Positions 1 through 11,451 of a stretch of DNA of 64,000 nt are shown piece after piece; position 1 is the first letter of the stretch; the number at the start of each line of letters is the position of its first letter. A program made the position numbers and the translations under genes. The DNA is from Gonapodya sp. JEL0774 (taxonomy: Eukaryota; Monoblepharomycota; Monoblepharidomycetes; Monoblepharidales; Gonapodyaceae). The stretch is from NCBI GenBank assembly GCA_027604505.1, contig JADIIX010000034.1:62001-126000 (forward strand), read 5' to 3'. The notes under the pieces are model-generated. The model was given only the letters and a program-made list of their open reading frames with translations, was not told the DNA's origin and did no database searches.

Positions 1-394
1 AAGCCTCCACCCTTCGAGCTACTCAACAACTGCGTTGCCGTGATAGGAAGAGTGTGGCGTAAGAAGCCCACCTCGCAAAATAATGGCAGCCCGAAGGAGA
101 TCATCGGCACTAAACTACGCTAGAAAAAATCTCCCAAATCTAGCCCAGTCTAGCTTGGCCACCTGCACGAGACACCTCTCACCCAATGTGCCTCGCCGGG
201 GCTCTCGCACAATCCACCCAGGAAGGGCGTGTGCAGTGGGTCACTTTGCAAAACACAGGAGTCGAGAAATCGAGATCAAAAACAATACCAGGCTTTGTAA
301 AGAATAAGCAGAACATTTATTGGCTTTCCTCCAGCAAACAGCATTTTACAATAGACAACCTAAAGAGCCATTTGGAATACTTTCCATCCACTCA
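1..394. other. 3' flank of the pectate lyase gene, no gene recognised
   Basis: This stretch lies downstream of the minus-strand pectate lyase stop codon. Short open frames exist on both strands but none has a recognisable domain or splice-compatible continuation. I see no RNA gene or repeat in it. A gene entering from the left of the window cannot be excluded. Confidence 0.4.
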
Positions 395-1938
395 TCAGGA
401 GGAAGTGTATGTGATGTCGGAAGTCTTGTACAGACAGAACTTGCTGTCTGGGCCAGATGTGTCGCTGGTGAACTTCTTGCAGATCGGCTGAGTGAGGTGG
501 TAGATCGTTAAAGATGAGGTTCTTTTCGCACCATGAAGTGCCTGTACAGCTCACTCACCCAACTAGTACCGAACGAAGAGGGAATACTGATCTTGGATAA
601 CTTGGCTGTGTCTGACGCCTTGTCCGTGTTGATTCCAACGAACGCTTCTCCCGGGACCCCGTGTGCCTGTCACATGCGAAGTGTTGGACTGCAAACTTCC
701 AGCATGATATGACAAGATTTGCTCCTAGAACTTACTCGAACGCTTGTGACTTCCACGTTCCTGTTCGGGTACCCGCAGCCGCCGCAAGATCGATAGAATT
801 TTGCTTTGCCCTTGTAATTGTAGTAGACATCGATGTTCGAAAGCTTGGCTGTACCGGCTCCGTTGTGTTGCACGGCCTTGTCGTTAAATCCACTGCACGT
901 TTGGATTCAAGCAGATCTTTGGCGTTTGCGGAATACGGAGTGACCGGAACGAAAAACTCACTTGACTGCACCACCGTTCCAGGACATGACACACGACGTG
1001 CAAGAGGTCGGGTTCTTGAAAGAGAGCGAGTCTTCGCAAGTCTCCTCGAACCAGACGTTACTGAGGGTGCACGATCCCAGACAGTAGACCGCTATATGGT
1101 CAGAGAGGATAAAGTGTGTTCAAGATTCGCCAGGTTAACCAACCTTCACGGTGGATGGAAAAACAGTGGTCATGAAAGTCCGTACTCACAATCTTTGACC
1201 TCACGTCCGATAATGACGTTTTGTAGTGTTGCACCATCGTTGAGGAGGAAAATAGTGTCAGCGCTGCCAGGCTCTGGGAGTGTGTTGAATAACCAAGAGT
1301 CTGTGGTGCTCAATCAGAAGAGAAACAATTCGTTTGATCTCACCGATATCCAGGCAATTGTTCGCGCCTCTGTACCCTGCACCACGATCGTAGCGGTACA
1401 TGCCACCGTCAAAAGTGCCCGAAACCGTAATCGGCGACGTGCAAGAGCGGGAACCAGTAGCCTTCGGGAAGGTACTCGGAAGTCCACTGGGAGGTCCAGT
1501 GCTTGAAGATTTGCACTGAGACGGGAGGGGGGATGCCGCACGACGGTTGAGCTCGACGAGGCTGTAATAAAGCGGGCAGTACGGGTCAGTTCCTCCTTCG
1601 GTATGAAGGTTTCAGATTCACGTTACGTACTCGCCCCGCTTTCTGAGGAGGAAGTCCTCGTGACGAGCTTCCATTTCGAAATCCCCGTCGACCGTCATCT
1701 CACCGACTAGATCCCTTGCCGTCAAGATATGGTCAGATTTTTCCTGGTAGGAAGTGAGTTCAATTGAGTACGAATATCACTACAGAACGGTACAAGCTGT
1801 CCACGTGCAACCAAAAACAATGTTCTGTGCACTTACAATGTTGAAGTCGCTCTCATCGTGCTTCATGTGCACACGAGCGGGTGCTGCAATTGCAGAGAGC
1901 GCGAGAAGGAGGAATCCGATAGATTTGATGGCAACCAT
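395..1938 (-). CDS. Secreted pectate lyase, polysaccharide lyase family 3 (PL3)
   Basis: Predicted extracellular pectate lyase cleaving de-esterified pectin by beta-elimination. The ATG at 1938 opens a hydrophobic signal peptide ([21 protein letters not shown]). Exon 1 is 1837-1938; at least seven exons follow. The third reads [10 protein letters not shown]...[12 protein letters not shown], the PL3 entry motif. Later exons give [45 protein letters not shown] and FYRSCGGCG, which are the Cys-rich rungs and active-site region of PL3, ending [15 protein letters not shown]. Between signal peptide and catalytic domain there is an acidic stretch ([16 protein letters not shown]) of unknown role, followed by a basic KR that could be a pro-peptide processing site. 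The length of roughly 300 residues is normal for PL3. Frames across all introns agree, so the gene looks intact. A degraded copy of its 5' end lies at 9446-9690 in the opposite orientation. Confidence 0.88.
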
Positions 1939-1973
1939 ACTTTTCGAATTCTTTCGCTTGACATTGAAAGCAC

Positions 1974-1981
1974 CTTTTATA
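1974..1981 (-). promoter_or_regulatory. TATA box of the pectate lyase gene
   Basis: On the minus strand the sequence reads TATAAAAG, 36 nt upstream of the start codon of the PL3 gene. The match to the TATA consensus is good, but the distance to the ATG leaves room for only a very short 5' UTR, so the true start site is uncertain. Confidence 0.4.
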
Positions 1982-2977
1982 TCGATGGACCCTTTGTTCG
2001 GTTTATTAAAACGCGTCTACCTGAACAAGGTTAAAGAATAAGTAAGGTCGTAAGGGCGAACCCAGAATTTTGAACAAACCTGCCGTAGCTATCATGTTGC
2101 ATTTGCATAAATGTGCTTAGTTTGCCGACGAAGCGCTTTTTGTCGCCTCGATACCGGTTCTCCTTCAAGTGGCGTGTTAATATAGCTATATGGAACCATG
2201 CGTGAAAGTGCGGGCCTGGTGTCTCCCACGGGAAGAATCTTGCCTGACCCACCGCAGTGTTTTGAATTCCCTTTCCAGGCGGAAATTTTCACAATATTTC
2301 GGGAATATATAGCTTATGTACAGCAAGTTGAGTTACGCATCTTGTGGTGTGTATCTGCGATCTCGGAAAGTTGAATGAGGGCTAATGAAATCCCCGGAGA
2401 AGGACTTTACCTGACAATGACCGCGACCCGTGACGAGCACTCAGACAATTGTACTTTTCGCGGTACAAAATGTTTTTCATGGTCAAATATACATGTTTAG
2501 GCACCGTGCCATCGTCCGAGCTTATCACAGCCATTCCATTCGCCCTCGGCCCCACCCGGCTCTGTTTTGCTGTTTCATCTCCATTTTGAGAGCCCACCCC
2601 CAAGTCACCCCAACCAATACATTCACGCATTACTCTTCATAGCCAGACACTTCTGATACGCTCATGAAGCTCCTTTGGAAAACAATGCATTCCTCTTGCA
2701 GCGCGATTCTTGCCTCTCTTTTGAGTAGGTTGTGGACGGAGCATTAATTCAGAGCAAGGAATAAATCGATTATGGTTTGTTCGTGGATGTTGTCGGCAGT
2801 TGGTTTTGTTGGACACCCCACCTTCGCCAACTGAATCCTTCGTGTCCATCCTCCCAAACTGTCCCAATAATCCGACGAATCCGTCTCGATCATCACTGCC
2901 CTGATTCATTTTGAAGCGATTATTCCTCTTCGCCAGCCCATCACCCCCCATCGGATTCCCCGGTATTGCGATCCGCA
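1982..2977. other. Divergent intergenic region, no gene recognised
   Basis: About 1 kb lies between the divergently transcribed pectate lyase (minus) and sterol glucosyltransferase (plus). It must hold both promoters. Open frames of 70-116 codons are present on both strands but show no domain, signal peptide or matching splice sites. The 5' exon(s) of the glucosyltransferase could extend into its right end, because the frame stays open upstream of 2978. Confidence 0.4.
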
Positions 2978-5900
2978 ATGCCGTCACCGACTGTCCACAT
3001 TATGTCGAAGTCGGCACGATACCAGCCCAGTCCTTGGAAGAGATTCGGTCTTCTGGTCAATAATGAGCAATGTATGTCAATATTGATGGCTTCGATGGCG
3101 AATCGTCTCCCCTCCGCGTGCGATCCTCATCCCATCCATTTTGATTCTCATTCAACTTCGTCGTACTAAGTCCACCTTTCCTCGAAGTGCATTATCAGTA
3201 TCCGAGGCACCAAGCGAGTGGGGAAGATGTACCTGTGAGTTACACAGCCTCCTGGATACTTGTGCTGTTCTCAACAATGAGCTGCATCCTTACAGATTTG
3301 AGCACCACCTATGCTTTCAGTACCTCAAGAGCACTTTCAGTCACACCCATGGTATCATATGCCTGTCCCCGAACCAGCAGTGCGACCACTTGGAGACACC
3401 CGTTGGCCTGATGTCCACGGCTTGCCCGAACCGACGACTGACCATTTCGAAATCAGATTCTTTCATGCACACACTAAAGTTGGAGATTTCCGTCGACGGA
3501 GTTCTCCAACTGGATCTTGGGTTTCTCTTTCACTTCAAAAAGGCACGCAATAGCATCTATGCGGAGCTGGAGAAGCTCATTGAGTGGGTATCTTCCTCGA
3601 ACAGGTCTTTTTGACGGTCCTTACATTATGGTGTTTTACTTAGGAAGTACCGTGCTCCCATCGCGTCATTATCACCTTCATTCGTAACCGATGATCGGCC
3701 CGCCGATCATGGGGACACGCCTGATGTATTGGAACTGTGTCGCTTCCCTTCTCAAATGGTCGACACCCTTGCACCCAGTGACAACACCGTCGTTCGAGCT
3801 CTCAACAGCGAAGCCCTGTGCTCTCGACCCGTCAAACATGTCACCATCTTCACGATCGGCTCCAGAGGGGATGTCCAACCATTTGTTCGACTGGGAAAGG
3901 TGCTAAAATCCCAGGGTTACAATGTTCGCATCGCAACTTTCACCGAATTCCAACGATTTGTTGAGAGCCACGGTCTTGAATTTGCCCCCGTCGCCGGAGA
4001 CCCCGTGACCATCATGGCCTTTGCTACCGAGAAAGGCATGTTCACCCCAAGCTTCCTGGTCGAAGGGCAGCTCATCCTTCGACCGTGGATCGATGATATG
4101 ATGCTGACGGCATATCAAGCGTGTCGTGGAACTGATCTGTTAATCGGCACACCGTCTGCAATGTGCGGCGTCCACATCGCCGAGGCTTACGGGATCCCGG
4201 TAATTCGACTCCTCTCTGCAGCATTACACTCACATTGTCGCTCACCATTGATTTCTTTTAGTACATTTCGGCAATGACCATGCCTTGGCACGCCACTCGA
4301 TACTTCCCTCACCCATTCTTTGTGCCCAACGGAGTAAAGAGCGGCAGGTACAACTTGCTGGTGAGAATCAAGAGCCTTAGACCGCTGATTTGATGTTGCG
4401 CATATGTGTTTAATGTATACTTTGCTTCTCGGTATTAGACTCACAAATTGACTTTTGACGGTATGGCTCTTGGAATGTACATGTGAGCGATCGTATCTGT
4501 ACGAAAGGAGTTCAGGTTTACAAATCGCTCAATGATGGCTTACACCAGGCAAACGAACAAATTTCGGCGTCGCATCGGTCTGGCACCGGCACCGCTCGCA
4601 GGACCCATTCGAATGAGGGACATCCCCACTGTTTATTGCTACTGTGAGCCCATAATTTTGCAGCGCGTCAAATCAGCCGTGTCTGATGCTAGTCATACTT
4701 TTACTTTGCAGCACCGAGTGTTCTCCCGCCGCCATCGGACTGGCCTGAAACTGCTCATGTAGCGGGCTACTTCTTCCTGGATAATCCCGACGTTGAATTT
4801 ACACCACCTGCTCCTCTCATTGAGTTTTTCGCTAAGTACAAAGGAGTAGTGCCTATTCTCTACATCGGAATGGGTTCGATCGTAATTGACGACCCCACAA
4901 ACTTCACTCGCATCATTCTCGAGGCGGCCACGCGTACTGGAATCGCGTGTATTGTTTCCGAAGGGTGGAGTGGCCGTGGAAAGTCTCGTCCAGCTGAAAT
5001 GGACGCCATCACATGGCCTGAGCATGTGATGAAGATCGGAGCGCTTCCTCACGATTACCTCTTCCGTCAAGTGGATGGAGTGATTCACCACGGTGGTGCG
5101 GGTACTGTCGCGGCTGGTTTAAGGGCAGGAAAGCCCACCGCTGTGCATCCGTTCTTCGGAGATCAGGTGAGAAGCAGTTTGGAGACACCGCATACGTGAA
5201 TCTCCTGACATTCTGGGTCACATCGTCCATTCATTCAGGATTTCTGGGGAGATATCTTGGAAAGGACACACCTTGGTGTTCGGTAAGATTTGATATCTGT
5301 TTCATTGGCATGAGAAGGGGTAAAGTTGCTTCTGATCGGGTTGAATCCTTTGTGCCTACAGAATAAAGAAAACTACTGTTGAAGACTTCGTGCAGGCCAT
5401 GAAGTTGATCACTTCGGACTCTGCCATGAAATCCAACGCGTTGCGAATAGCTGATCTGATCGCTTCTGAAGACGGCGCCACGGCTGCGGCTGCAATCATC
5501 GAACGAGAACTTCCACTGGCCAGAGCGCAAATGCGCACAGTACTGGAGCAAGCTGCCAAGGCGAAGGAAAGTCGACGGTCCATGTCTATTCGTATCTCGT
5601 TCGAAGCAATTACGAGCTCGCTTCCTCGCCCACCAAGTCCAACTCAAGTTTTGGAGGCTGTTACAGCTCCTGTCACATGGATCATGACCAGTAGAAGGGG
5701 TTCTCTACCAGCTGCCGAAGTCGTGGAACCGCCCAAAAACCACAATAGCAACGATGGCGACATATCGGATTCTCTGGATCCTATCAAAACACACAATGAG
5801 GATGTCGGGGCGGCAGCATCGCTGACCAATGAAAAGAGTGCCATGAAGAAATTCATTGGCTTGTTGCGAAAATGGACTGGTGCTAGTGTCAAGACACATA

Positions 5901-6310
5901 GCGCCAGTGACACGCAAGGGACTGGTATTGTCCAGGAGAACGAATTCCAAACACCCCAAAAGTCCTACAAAAGCCCTGGCGGCTCTCCAATTCTTCAATC
6001 ACGCGCACGATGGAGTTGGTTCCGAAATCCATCTTCAAAGCACCACCAAATCGCCCCCGAATCGACAACAACATTGACGGCTCAGTCAACTCTCTGGAGG
6101 TCACCAACTTCGCGTACCGTCTCGACCAGTCTGCAGAGAGCGTCTGCTGACGACTTGTCGGAGGTGGTCCAGTTTTCGGAGGGTGACGACGATGATGGTT
6201 GTCTTCATGACAATGATTCAGAGCAGGAGATCTCCAGGGCGATGGAGAAGTACCAAAAACTCTACGAGAGGGTACGCGTGATGACACAAGATGAGGTTGC
6301 GTCTTGCTGA
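2978..6310 (+). CDS. Sterol 3-beta-glucosyltransferase (UGT80/ATG26-like) with a single GRAM domain
   Basis: Transfers glucose from UDP-glucose to ergosterol-type sterols at membranes. Exon 1 (2978-3071) joins 3171-3234 and 3296 onward to give a GRAM-like domain (GTKRVGKMYLFEHHLCFQYL ... FLFHFKKARNSIYAEL). A linker leads to the GT1 N-terminal lobe beginning VTIFTIGSRGDVQPFVRLGK, then FEFPPVAGDP-type and PWHATRYFPHPF motifs. The C-terminal lobe carries LYIGMGSIVIDD and the UDP-sugar signature VIHHGGAGTVAAGLRAGKPT followed by PFFGDQDFWG. A disordered acidic tail of about 220 residues ends at 6310. There are about nine introns; one uses GTGGGT (3582) to keep frame. Compared with yeast Atg26 (GRAM-PH-GRAM-UGT) the protein is short at the N-terminus and I see no PH domain. 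An upstream exon is possible. Confidence 0.85.
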
Positions 6311-6459
6311 TCTGGATGCGATGGAGATTTGGGAGCTCTTTGATTTGAGTGTGTGAGGTGTTGACGGGACCGCGCGTGCAAAGGGGAAGGACTCGCTTCG
6401 GACTTACACATGTCGAACAAACACATATATCCTGGTACATATTGTACAGTGCTCTGTCA

Positions 6460-6465
6460 AATAAA
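6460..6465 (+). other. Candidate polyadenylation signal AATAAA
   Basis: AATAAA occurs 150 nt after the stop codon of the sterol glucosyltransferase, in the convergent gap before the RING gene. The position fits a poly(A) signal, but a hexamer can occur by chance. Confidence 0.3.
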
Positions 6466-6617
6466 GTTTTGATCTTTGTCACTTCTGACACAAACTTTTG
6501 ATTCAACACATTGCTTGAGTGTATCCGAAACGTTGGCGGTTCAAACAATGGAGATGTATGTATGTGCTCATCATGATCACCATGCCGCTGATATTAACTA
6601 AGAGGATCAAATACACC

Positions 6618-9155
6618 TTATAATCCGTGCAGTCTAGCCAAAGTGTTGTGAATTGCACTTCCGAGTTCTTCAGCTGTCAACCTCCTCTCCTCTACTCTGA
6701 CATTCCCGCCACGCACTGCGCCAGTTCCATTGATCGTAAAACCTCCTGGAAACGCAACAAAAGTCCCGCCAGGGTTTGGTCCAGTATGACTGTGCACCAC
6801 GAACGCCGCATTTCGACCTTGGCTCCTCCCTGCCCGCCCATCGTCCGTCTCCCAGCCACTCTCGTTCTCGTCCGAACCTTCACCGGTATCTTCCCACCCA
6901 TCAGAGTCTCCAGTGGGAGTAAGGGCTGAAGGATTCGATGCTCCTTCACTTGAAGTAGGGTCTGTGGCTGTGGTGGTGGATGCGACGGCGTTGGGTCTGG
7001 CAGTTGTAGCTGGACAAGTCGATGGCTGGTGAGGTGCTGCGGCTGGAGCGGTAGAGGAGCCGGAGAGAGTAGATGAGTTTGCGCGGTTGGAAGCCTGACG
7101 CCTCCTAGTGGCAGCTATTTCATCCTCATCAGAGCTCGACTCCAACCCAGGTGGCACATCATCATCTTCGTCTTCATCTTCGCCTTCCACTCTGGGGGTG
7201 GTGGAACTTCCTCCGGCCGCTTGCCTCTGAAATGCTCTTGGTCGCCCGTCTTCGTCGCTGCTCGAGTTTGGCATCAATCCAGGCGGTTCATCGTCATCGT
7301 CAACTCTTCGAGATGGTAGCTGTGTTGCGGCAGCCCGGCCCCTGGTCCCTCCGCGTCCACGTCCAGGTCCACGTCCCCGTTGACTGTAGGAGGTCGAATG
7401 TCGCACAGCATCAACGCCAGAGTCCGAACTGTCAAGAACTTCTGGCATATCCGCAACTTCGTCAGTGTCCGAGCGGGAATCAAGGTTCGGGTGGATTCCT
7501 TGTGCACCCACAGCGCCAATGACAGCTCGACTCCCCACACCCCTCGCCCTTGCTCGACCACGTCCACCACCACGCATACCCCGTCTCCCCCTACTAGTCC
7601 CCCCCAAAGCGTCCGAATCCGAATCCGAACTCACGAGTGGAGGCAAATCGTCGTCCGTCTCTCCACGTACTCCAGCCCCACCTCTCGGTCCGGATGACGG
7701 ACGACCTCTGCCCCCAGAACCCACCCCGCGTGCCCTGTTCGCTCTCGCCGATTCAAGAGATGCAAAGAAACCACCGCTAGCACCCTCTTCGTCTGTCTCA
7801 TGGGCAGACTCATCGGACGACAAACCGGGTGGCCTTGAAGAATCTGTCCCTTCGTCCGAAACCGAAATATCATCATTCGAGTCATCATTGGGGATTGGGA
7901 GAGCGTTTGCGACTTGCATTTCCGCCAGTACAGCAGCAGCATGTTCCCTGAATGCCGTCAGTGCATCGGACGACTGAACACGAGGAGTGGCATGCGACCC
8001 AAACTGAGGTTCCGGCTCCGATACCACCCTTTGGCCTCTAACGGACCCCGCTGCCGCTCGCCCACGAGCACCAGGTGCAGCGGTGCTCGCGGCGGTGTTG
8101 TGCGTGGCAGGACCGCCTCGGGTAGGGCGGGAAGAACCGGAGTGTCCTCTTGCTGCTCCACGCCCAGCATTCCGGGTTGTTGCGCTCTCCCCACCTCCAC
8201 TTGCAGACCCTCCCGTCCAATCAAACAACCCACCCCACCTCCCTCCCGGCCCGATGATTCCCGCGCCAAGCACATTCTGTAAATTCTCGCCCATCGCAGG
8301 ACCACCTGCTCCGACCTGACCCGTGTTATTTATCAGTTGCACAAAGGCCGGAGAGCCGTTGAAGAGCTCGGAAAGTGTCATGGAGGCGAATTCGGCGATC
8401 GAGGGGGTTGGACGGTTGATCGGACCCGAGCTGTAATTCCAGGTTCCCGGTTGGCTTGCGCGGCACAAAGGGCAGGTGAGGCGGGCTTCCATGTTGACGT
8501 TTGGTGGCGGGAACAATCCGGTCAATGAGAGTGGTGAGAAGTTAATCCGCTACTCAATCTTTGTAACTGATAAGAGACGGCGAGCAGTGCATCACAGATA
8601 TACTACTGCCCGCAGATCTCGTGGCGAAGGTCGCCAGGATCTTGCTACCGCAGCGACGGTTTCATTTCCCCGCAGTACAGCCGTATTCACTTTCCCAGAT
8701 AACCGATGATGGAACTGATTGCCTCAGGCCAAAAAGGCAACTCACTCCGACTCCGGCACTGGTATGCCTCACACGTGCCCATAACAAGTGCTCAAAGCTG
8801 TGTTCATTGGTTTCAGTGGTCATTTCCGGACGATGCTGTCTCCGACTCAGATGTACGGGCATAAACAACACCGAAGCTGAGCCTCACCCGAAGCATTAAA
8901 AGCCGTTCCAAGACAGTCAAAGTGGAAAGTGTGTTTACAAACGAGCTCGACTTTCGGCCTCAGGTTCATGCGCTCCAAACAAATCGAACAGTCCTCCTCT
9001 GGTGAAGTCGGTTGACTGGAACCGTCGGTATACGAATGAAGCAGCTTTGTTTCCGCTCCCGTGCCCATCTCAGTTTGTTTGCTGCTGATCGCTTCCCTCC
9101 CATCTGATCTCGTCCCGCCCATTCCGGGCTGATTCGAATGCTCAATGGTTTCCAT
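6618..9155 (-). CDS. RING-H2 finger protein with long RG/acidic disordered tail, probable E3 ubiquitin ligase
   Basis: Two exons. Exon 1 starts with ATG at 9155 and encodes DCSICLERMNLRP followed by VCKHTFHFDC, i.e. C-x2-C and C-x-H-x2-H-x2-C. Splicing a 402-nt intron (8486-8887, GTGAGG...GGAAG) in phase joins this to ARLTCPLCRASQPGTWN, completing the last C-x2-C pair with 12-residue spacing, a canonical RING-H2. The remaining roughly 600 residues are low complexity: repeated RGRG/RGGR arginine-glycine stretches (possible RNA binding), runs of D/E/S and Ser-rich segments, ending RLTAEELGSAIHNTLARLHGL. The intron is long for this window and its acceptor is weak. If retained, it encodes a different short ending (see findings). 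Substrates cannot be inferred. Confidence 0.72.
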
Positions 9156-9445
9156 CGAGGTTGTCGAGTTGCGCAGGCGTAGTCAAGCACAATCAACACG
9201 ATCAAGAGAGTTGATGTCTTGAAATGCCAGCGAGACGTGGAACTGATGTGCCGTTCCAGCAAGTCATCACTTCGGTGACGAGCAAAATTAGTTCTGCACA
9301 AAACCGCCTTGCATAACCTAATAATTCCAAAGGGCAGATATCTGCAGCCGCTGGTGAGTTTCCGAAAATGTGAATGTGTCACTGCCCACTGGCCTGCCGT
9401 GACGTGGTATTAGTTCATGACCACCACCAACTACTCCACTCAATC

Positions 9446-9690
9446 ATGGTCGCAATAAAAGCCATTGATCCCTTCTAAGCTCGCCCTCTCTGCGGCTGCA
9501 GCACCCGCTCATGTGACATGAAGAAGCGACTTTCGTTCGCGCAAATCATCATATGCCATTTTGTAGCGATATTCTAACTCTCTTGAATTGACTTCATGCT
9601 CAGGAAAAATCTGATCATATCTTGATGGCAAGGGATCCAGTCGATGACATGACGGTCGACGGTGATTTTGGAAGCTTCTCACGGGGACTT
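9446..9690 (+). pseudogene. Degraded 5' fragment of a PL3 pectate lyase gene
   Basis: This plus-strand segment matches the first two exons of the minus-strand pectate lyase gene (1938 downward). Shared blocks include the start codon region (ATGGTCGCAATAAAAGCC versus ATGGTTGCCATCAAATCT), CTCTCTGC...GCAGCACCCGCTC, and, after a position equivalent to intron 1, GAAAAATCTGATCATATCTT and ACGGTCGACGGTGATTT. One net inserted base near the start creates an in-frame TAA at the eleventh codon, and the first donor site is lost. Homology fades near 9690, with no catalytic domain. It is a truncated, frameshifted relic of a duplication in inverted orientation. Confidence 0.75.
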
Positions 9691-9985
9691 TGTGCATCTG
9701 GTGTCCATCATTGCATTTTACAGTGCATAGGACATCGCTTGGACGAGTTTAGCAATTGGATGAATCATTTAATTTTGGAGCAAAGTAGAATCATTTGTCC
9801 CATGGGTGTTTATAGAAAGAAGAATGAAAGGAGCGTGCGGACAGCAACCCCATCATGAAGGAAGCTCTGTGGCCTCCGTCCTGGCTACCATGATGGTGAT
9901 CAGCTTGTCAGGGCATCATTCATTCCCACAGCCAAATTCAATAATCTGATGACTGCAATCGCATCTTCAAGTCCACGAAAGTGGG

Positions 9986-11451
9986 ATGCACGATTTGCCG
10001 GACATGTTCCGCATGATTGTAAGTGCCCTGCTCCTTACGAAAGATATCGTTGAACAGCTCCAACCATCCAACACCCCAGTTTCTTATTACCAAAAGTGCC
10101 TCCTCGGAGGAGTTCTCGCTTGCGGAATCACTCACGCGGGCGTCACGCCTCTAGATGTCGCAAAAACAAACGTGCAGGTGATTCACGCACGTTCTTCGCT
10201 GGAAATGTCCAGCTTTCCCATCAGACAGTTTTCATGTTTGACCCACTGACCTTCACAAACCAATTTGGCAACGCTCTTTCGATCCATCTTGTTTTCTTGA
10301 TTTGCAGGTTGACCCGCTCAAGTATACATCATCGACTCGTGCCCTCGCACTGATTGCAAAAGAAGAAGGAGCGGCAGCAGTGTTCAAGGGTGTAGTTCCT
10401 ACATTTATTGGGTACTCCCTCCAGGGAGCGTTTAAATTTGGATTGTACGAGGTGAGGACAATGTTATGGAGGAGAGTCTTAAAGCACCTTTGACACCGTG
10501 TGCTCGTCCTCCAGGTTTTCAAGGACACATATTCGAATTTGGCAGGGGAGTCCGCCGCAAAACAATACCGACCATGGATATGGGTCGTTGCTTCTGCCTC
10601 TGCTGAATTTTTTGCTGGTGAGCCCCCCATTCACACGACTTTGGGAGCATGTTTCTGCAGCACAAGACTCACAAAATCCCCCAAAGATATTGCCCTCTGC
10701 CCACTCGAAATGACTAAAATCAAGGTGCAAACAGCTCCGAAAGGAACGTGGCCCACGGAATTTGTCCCCGCTTGGACAAGAATGTGGAGCGAGCGTGCAC
10801 GCACGGGCTTCCCGTACGGTAGTTTACAGGCGCTGTGGGCCCGACAGATTCCCTACACGATCGCAAAGTTTGTATTTTTTGAGCAAGTAAGTGCAACTTC
10901 GACAGTGTAGTGGTTTCTTGACAACATTCTGGATTCTCAACTATTCCTTCATTGTAAGACGGTCTCACTGTTCTACACCTACCTCCTTACAGACCCCAAA
11001 GAAACCTACTCCAAGCTTACACAACTCTCTGTCACGTTTGCGTCAGGATACATTGCCGGCGTGGGTTGCGCGATCGTCAGCCATCCCGCGGATTCGGTGG
11101 TGTCCCTGTTGGGTAAAGATGGGAACAGGTGCGTTCGCAAGGACGCTAGAGGGAGTGTGAAAAAATCCGAGTGGAAATGAGGCGCATATCAACCCGAAAA
11201 ACCAACACACGCGCATCTAATTTGCAGGGGAAAATCTGTCTCAGCACTCGTAAGTGATGCCGGACTTCGTAACATACTCACCAAAGGGCTGGGGACAAGA
11301 ATGCTGATGATTGGCACGCTTACTGGTGAGCAAGGTTTCCCTCACATTGTGTGCATGTTGTTGAAAGTGGGCCTCTCTTTCAGGTCTCCAGTGGTACATC
11401 TACGACACATTCAAGACCTACATGGGCCTTGGAACCACAGGCGGGAAGTGA
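9986..11451 (+). CDS. Mitochondrial phosphate carrier (SLC25A3/PiC family)
   Basis: Inner-membrane carrier importing inorganic phosphate (or copper in Pic2-like members) for ATP synthesis. Spliced exons give YYQKCLLGGVLACGITHAGV then the first carrier signature TPLDVAKTNVQVDP, the PiC-specific FKGVVPTFIGYSLQGAFKFG, the second signature PLEMTKIKVQTA, RQIPYTIAKFVFFEQ, and the third repeat IVSHPADSVVSLLGK, in which V replaces the usual basic residue as is normal for PiC. It ends QWYIYDTFKTYMGLG. The start ATG at 9986 is followed by a likely 44-nt intron (GTAAGT...GAACAG). About seven introns are present. No long N-terminal presequence is evident. Confidence 0.87.

Noticed and set aside
661-1506. 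281-codon plus-strand open frame.
   Set aside because: It is antisense to the pectate lyase exons, spans their introns and has no domain; the minus-strand PL3 motifs are decisive.
7465-7977. 170-codon plus-strand frame in the RING gene region.
   Set aside because: Pro/Ser-rich mirror of the low-complexity acidic tail on the opposite strand; no start context or splice sites.
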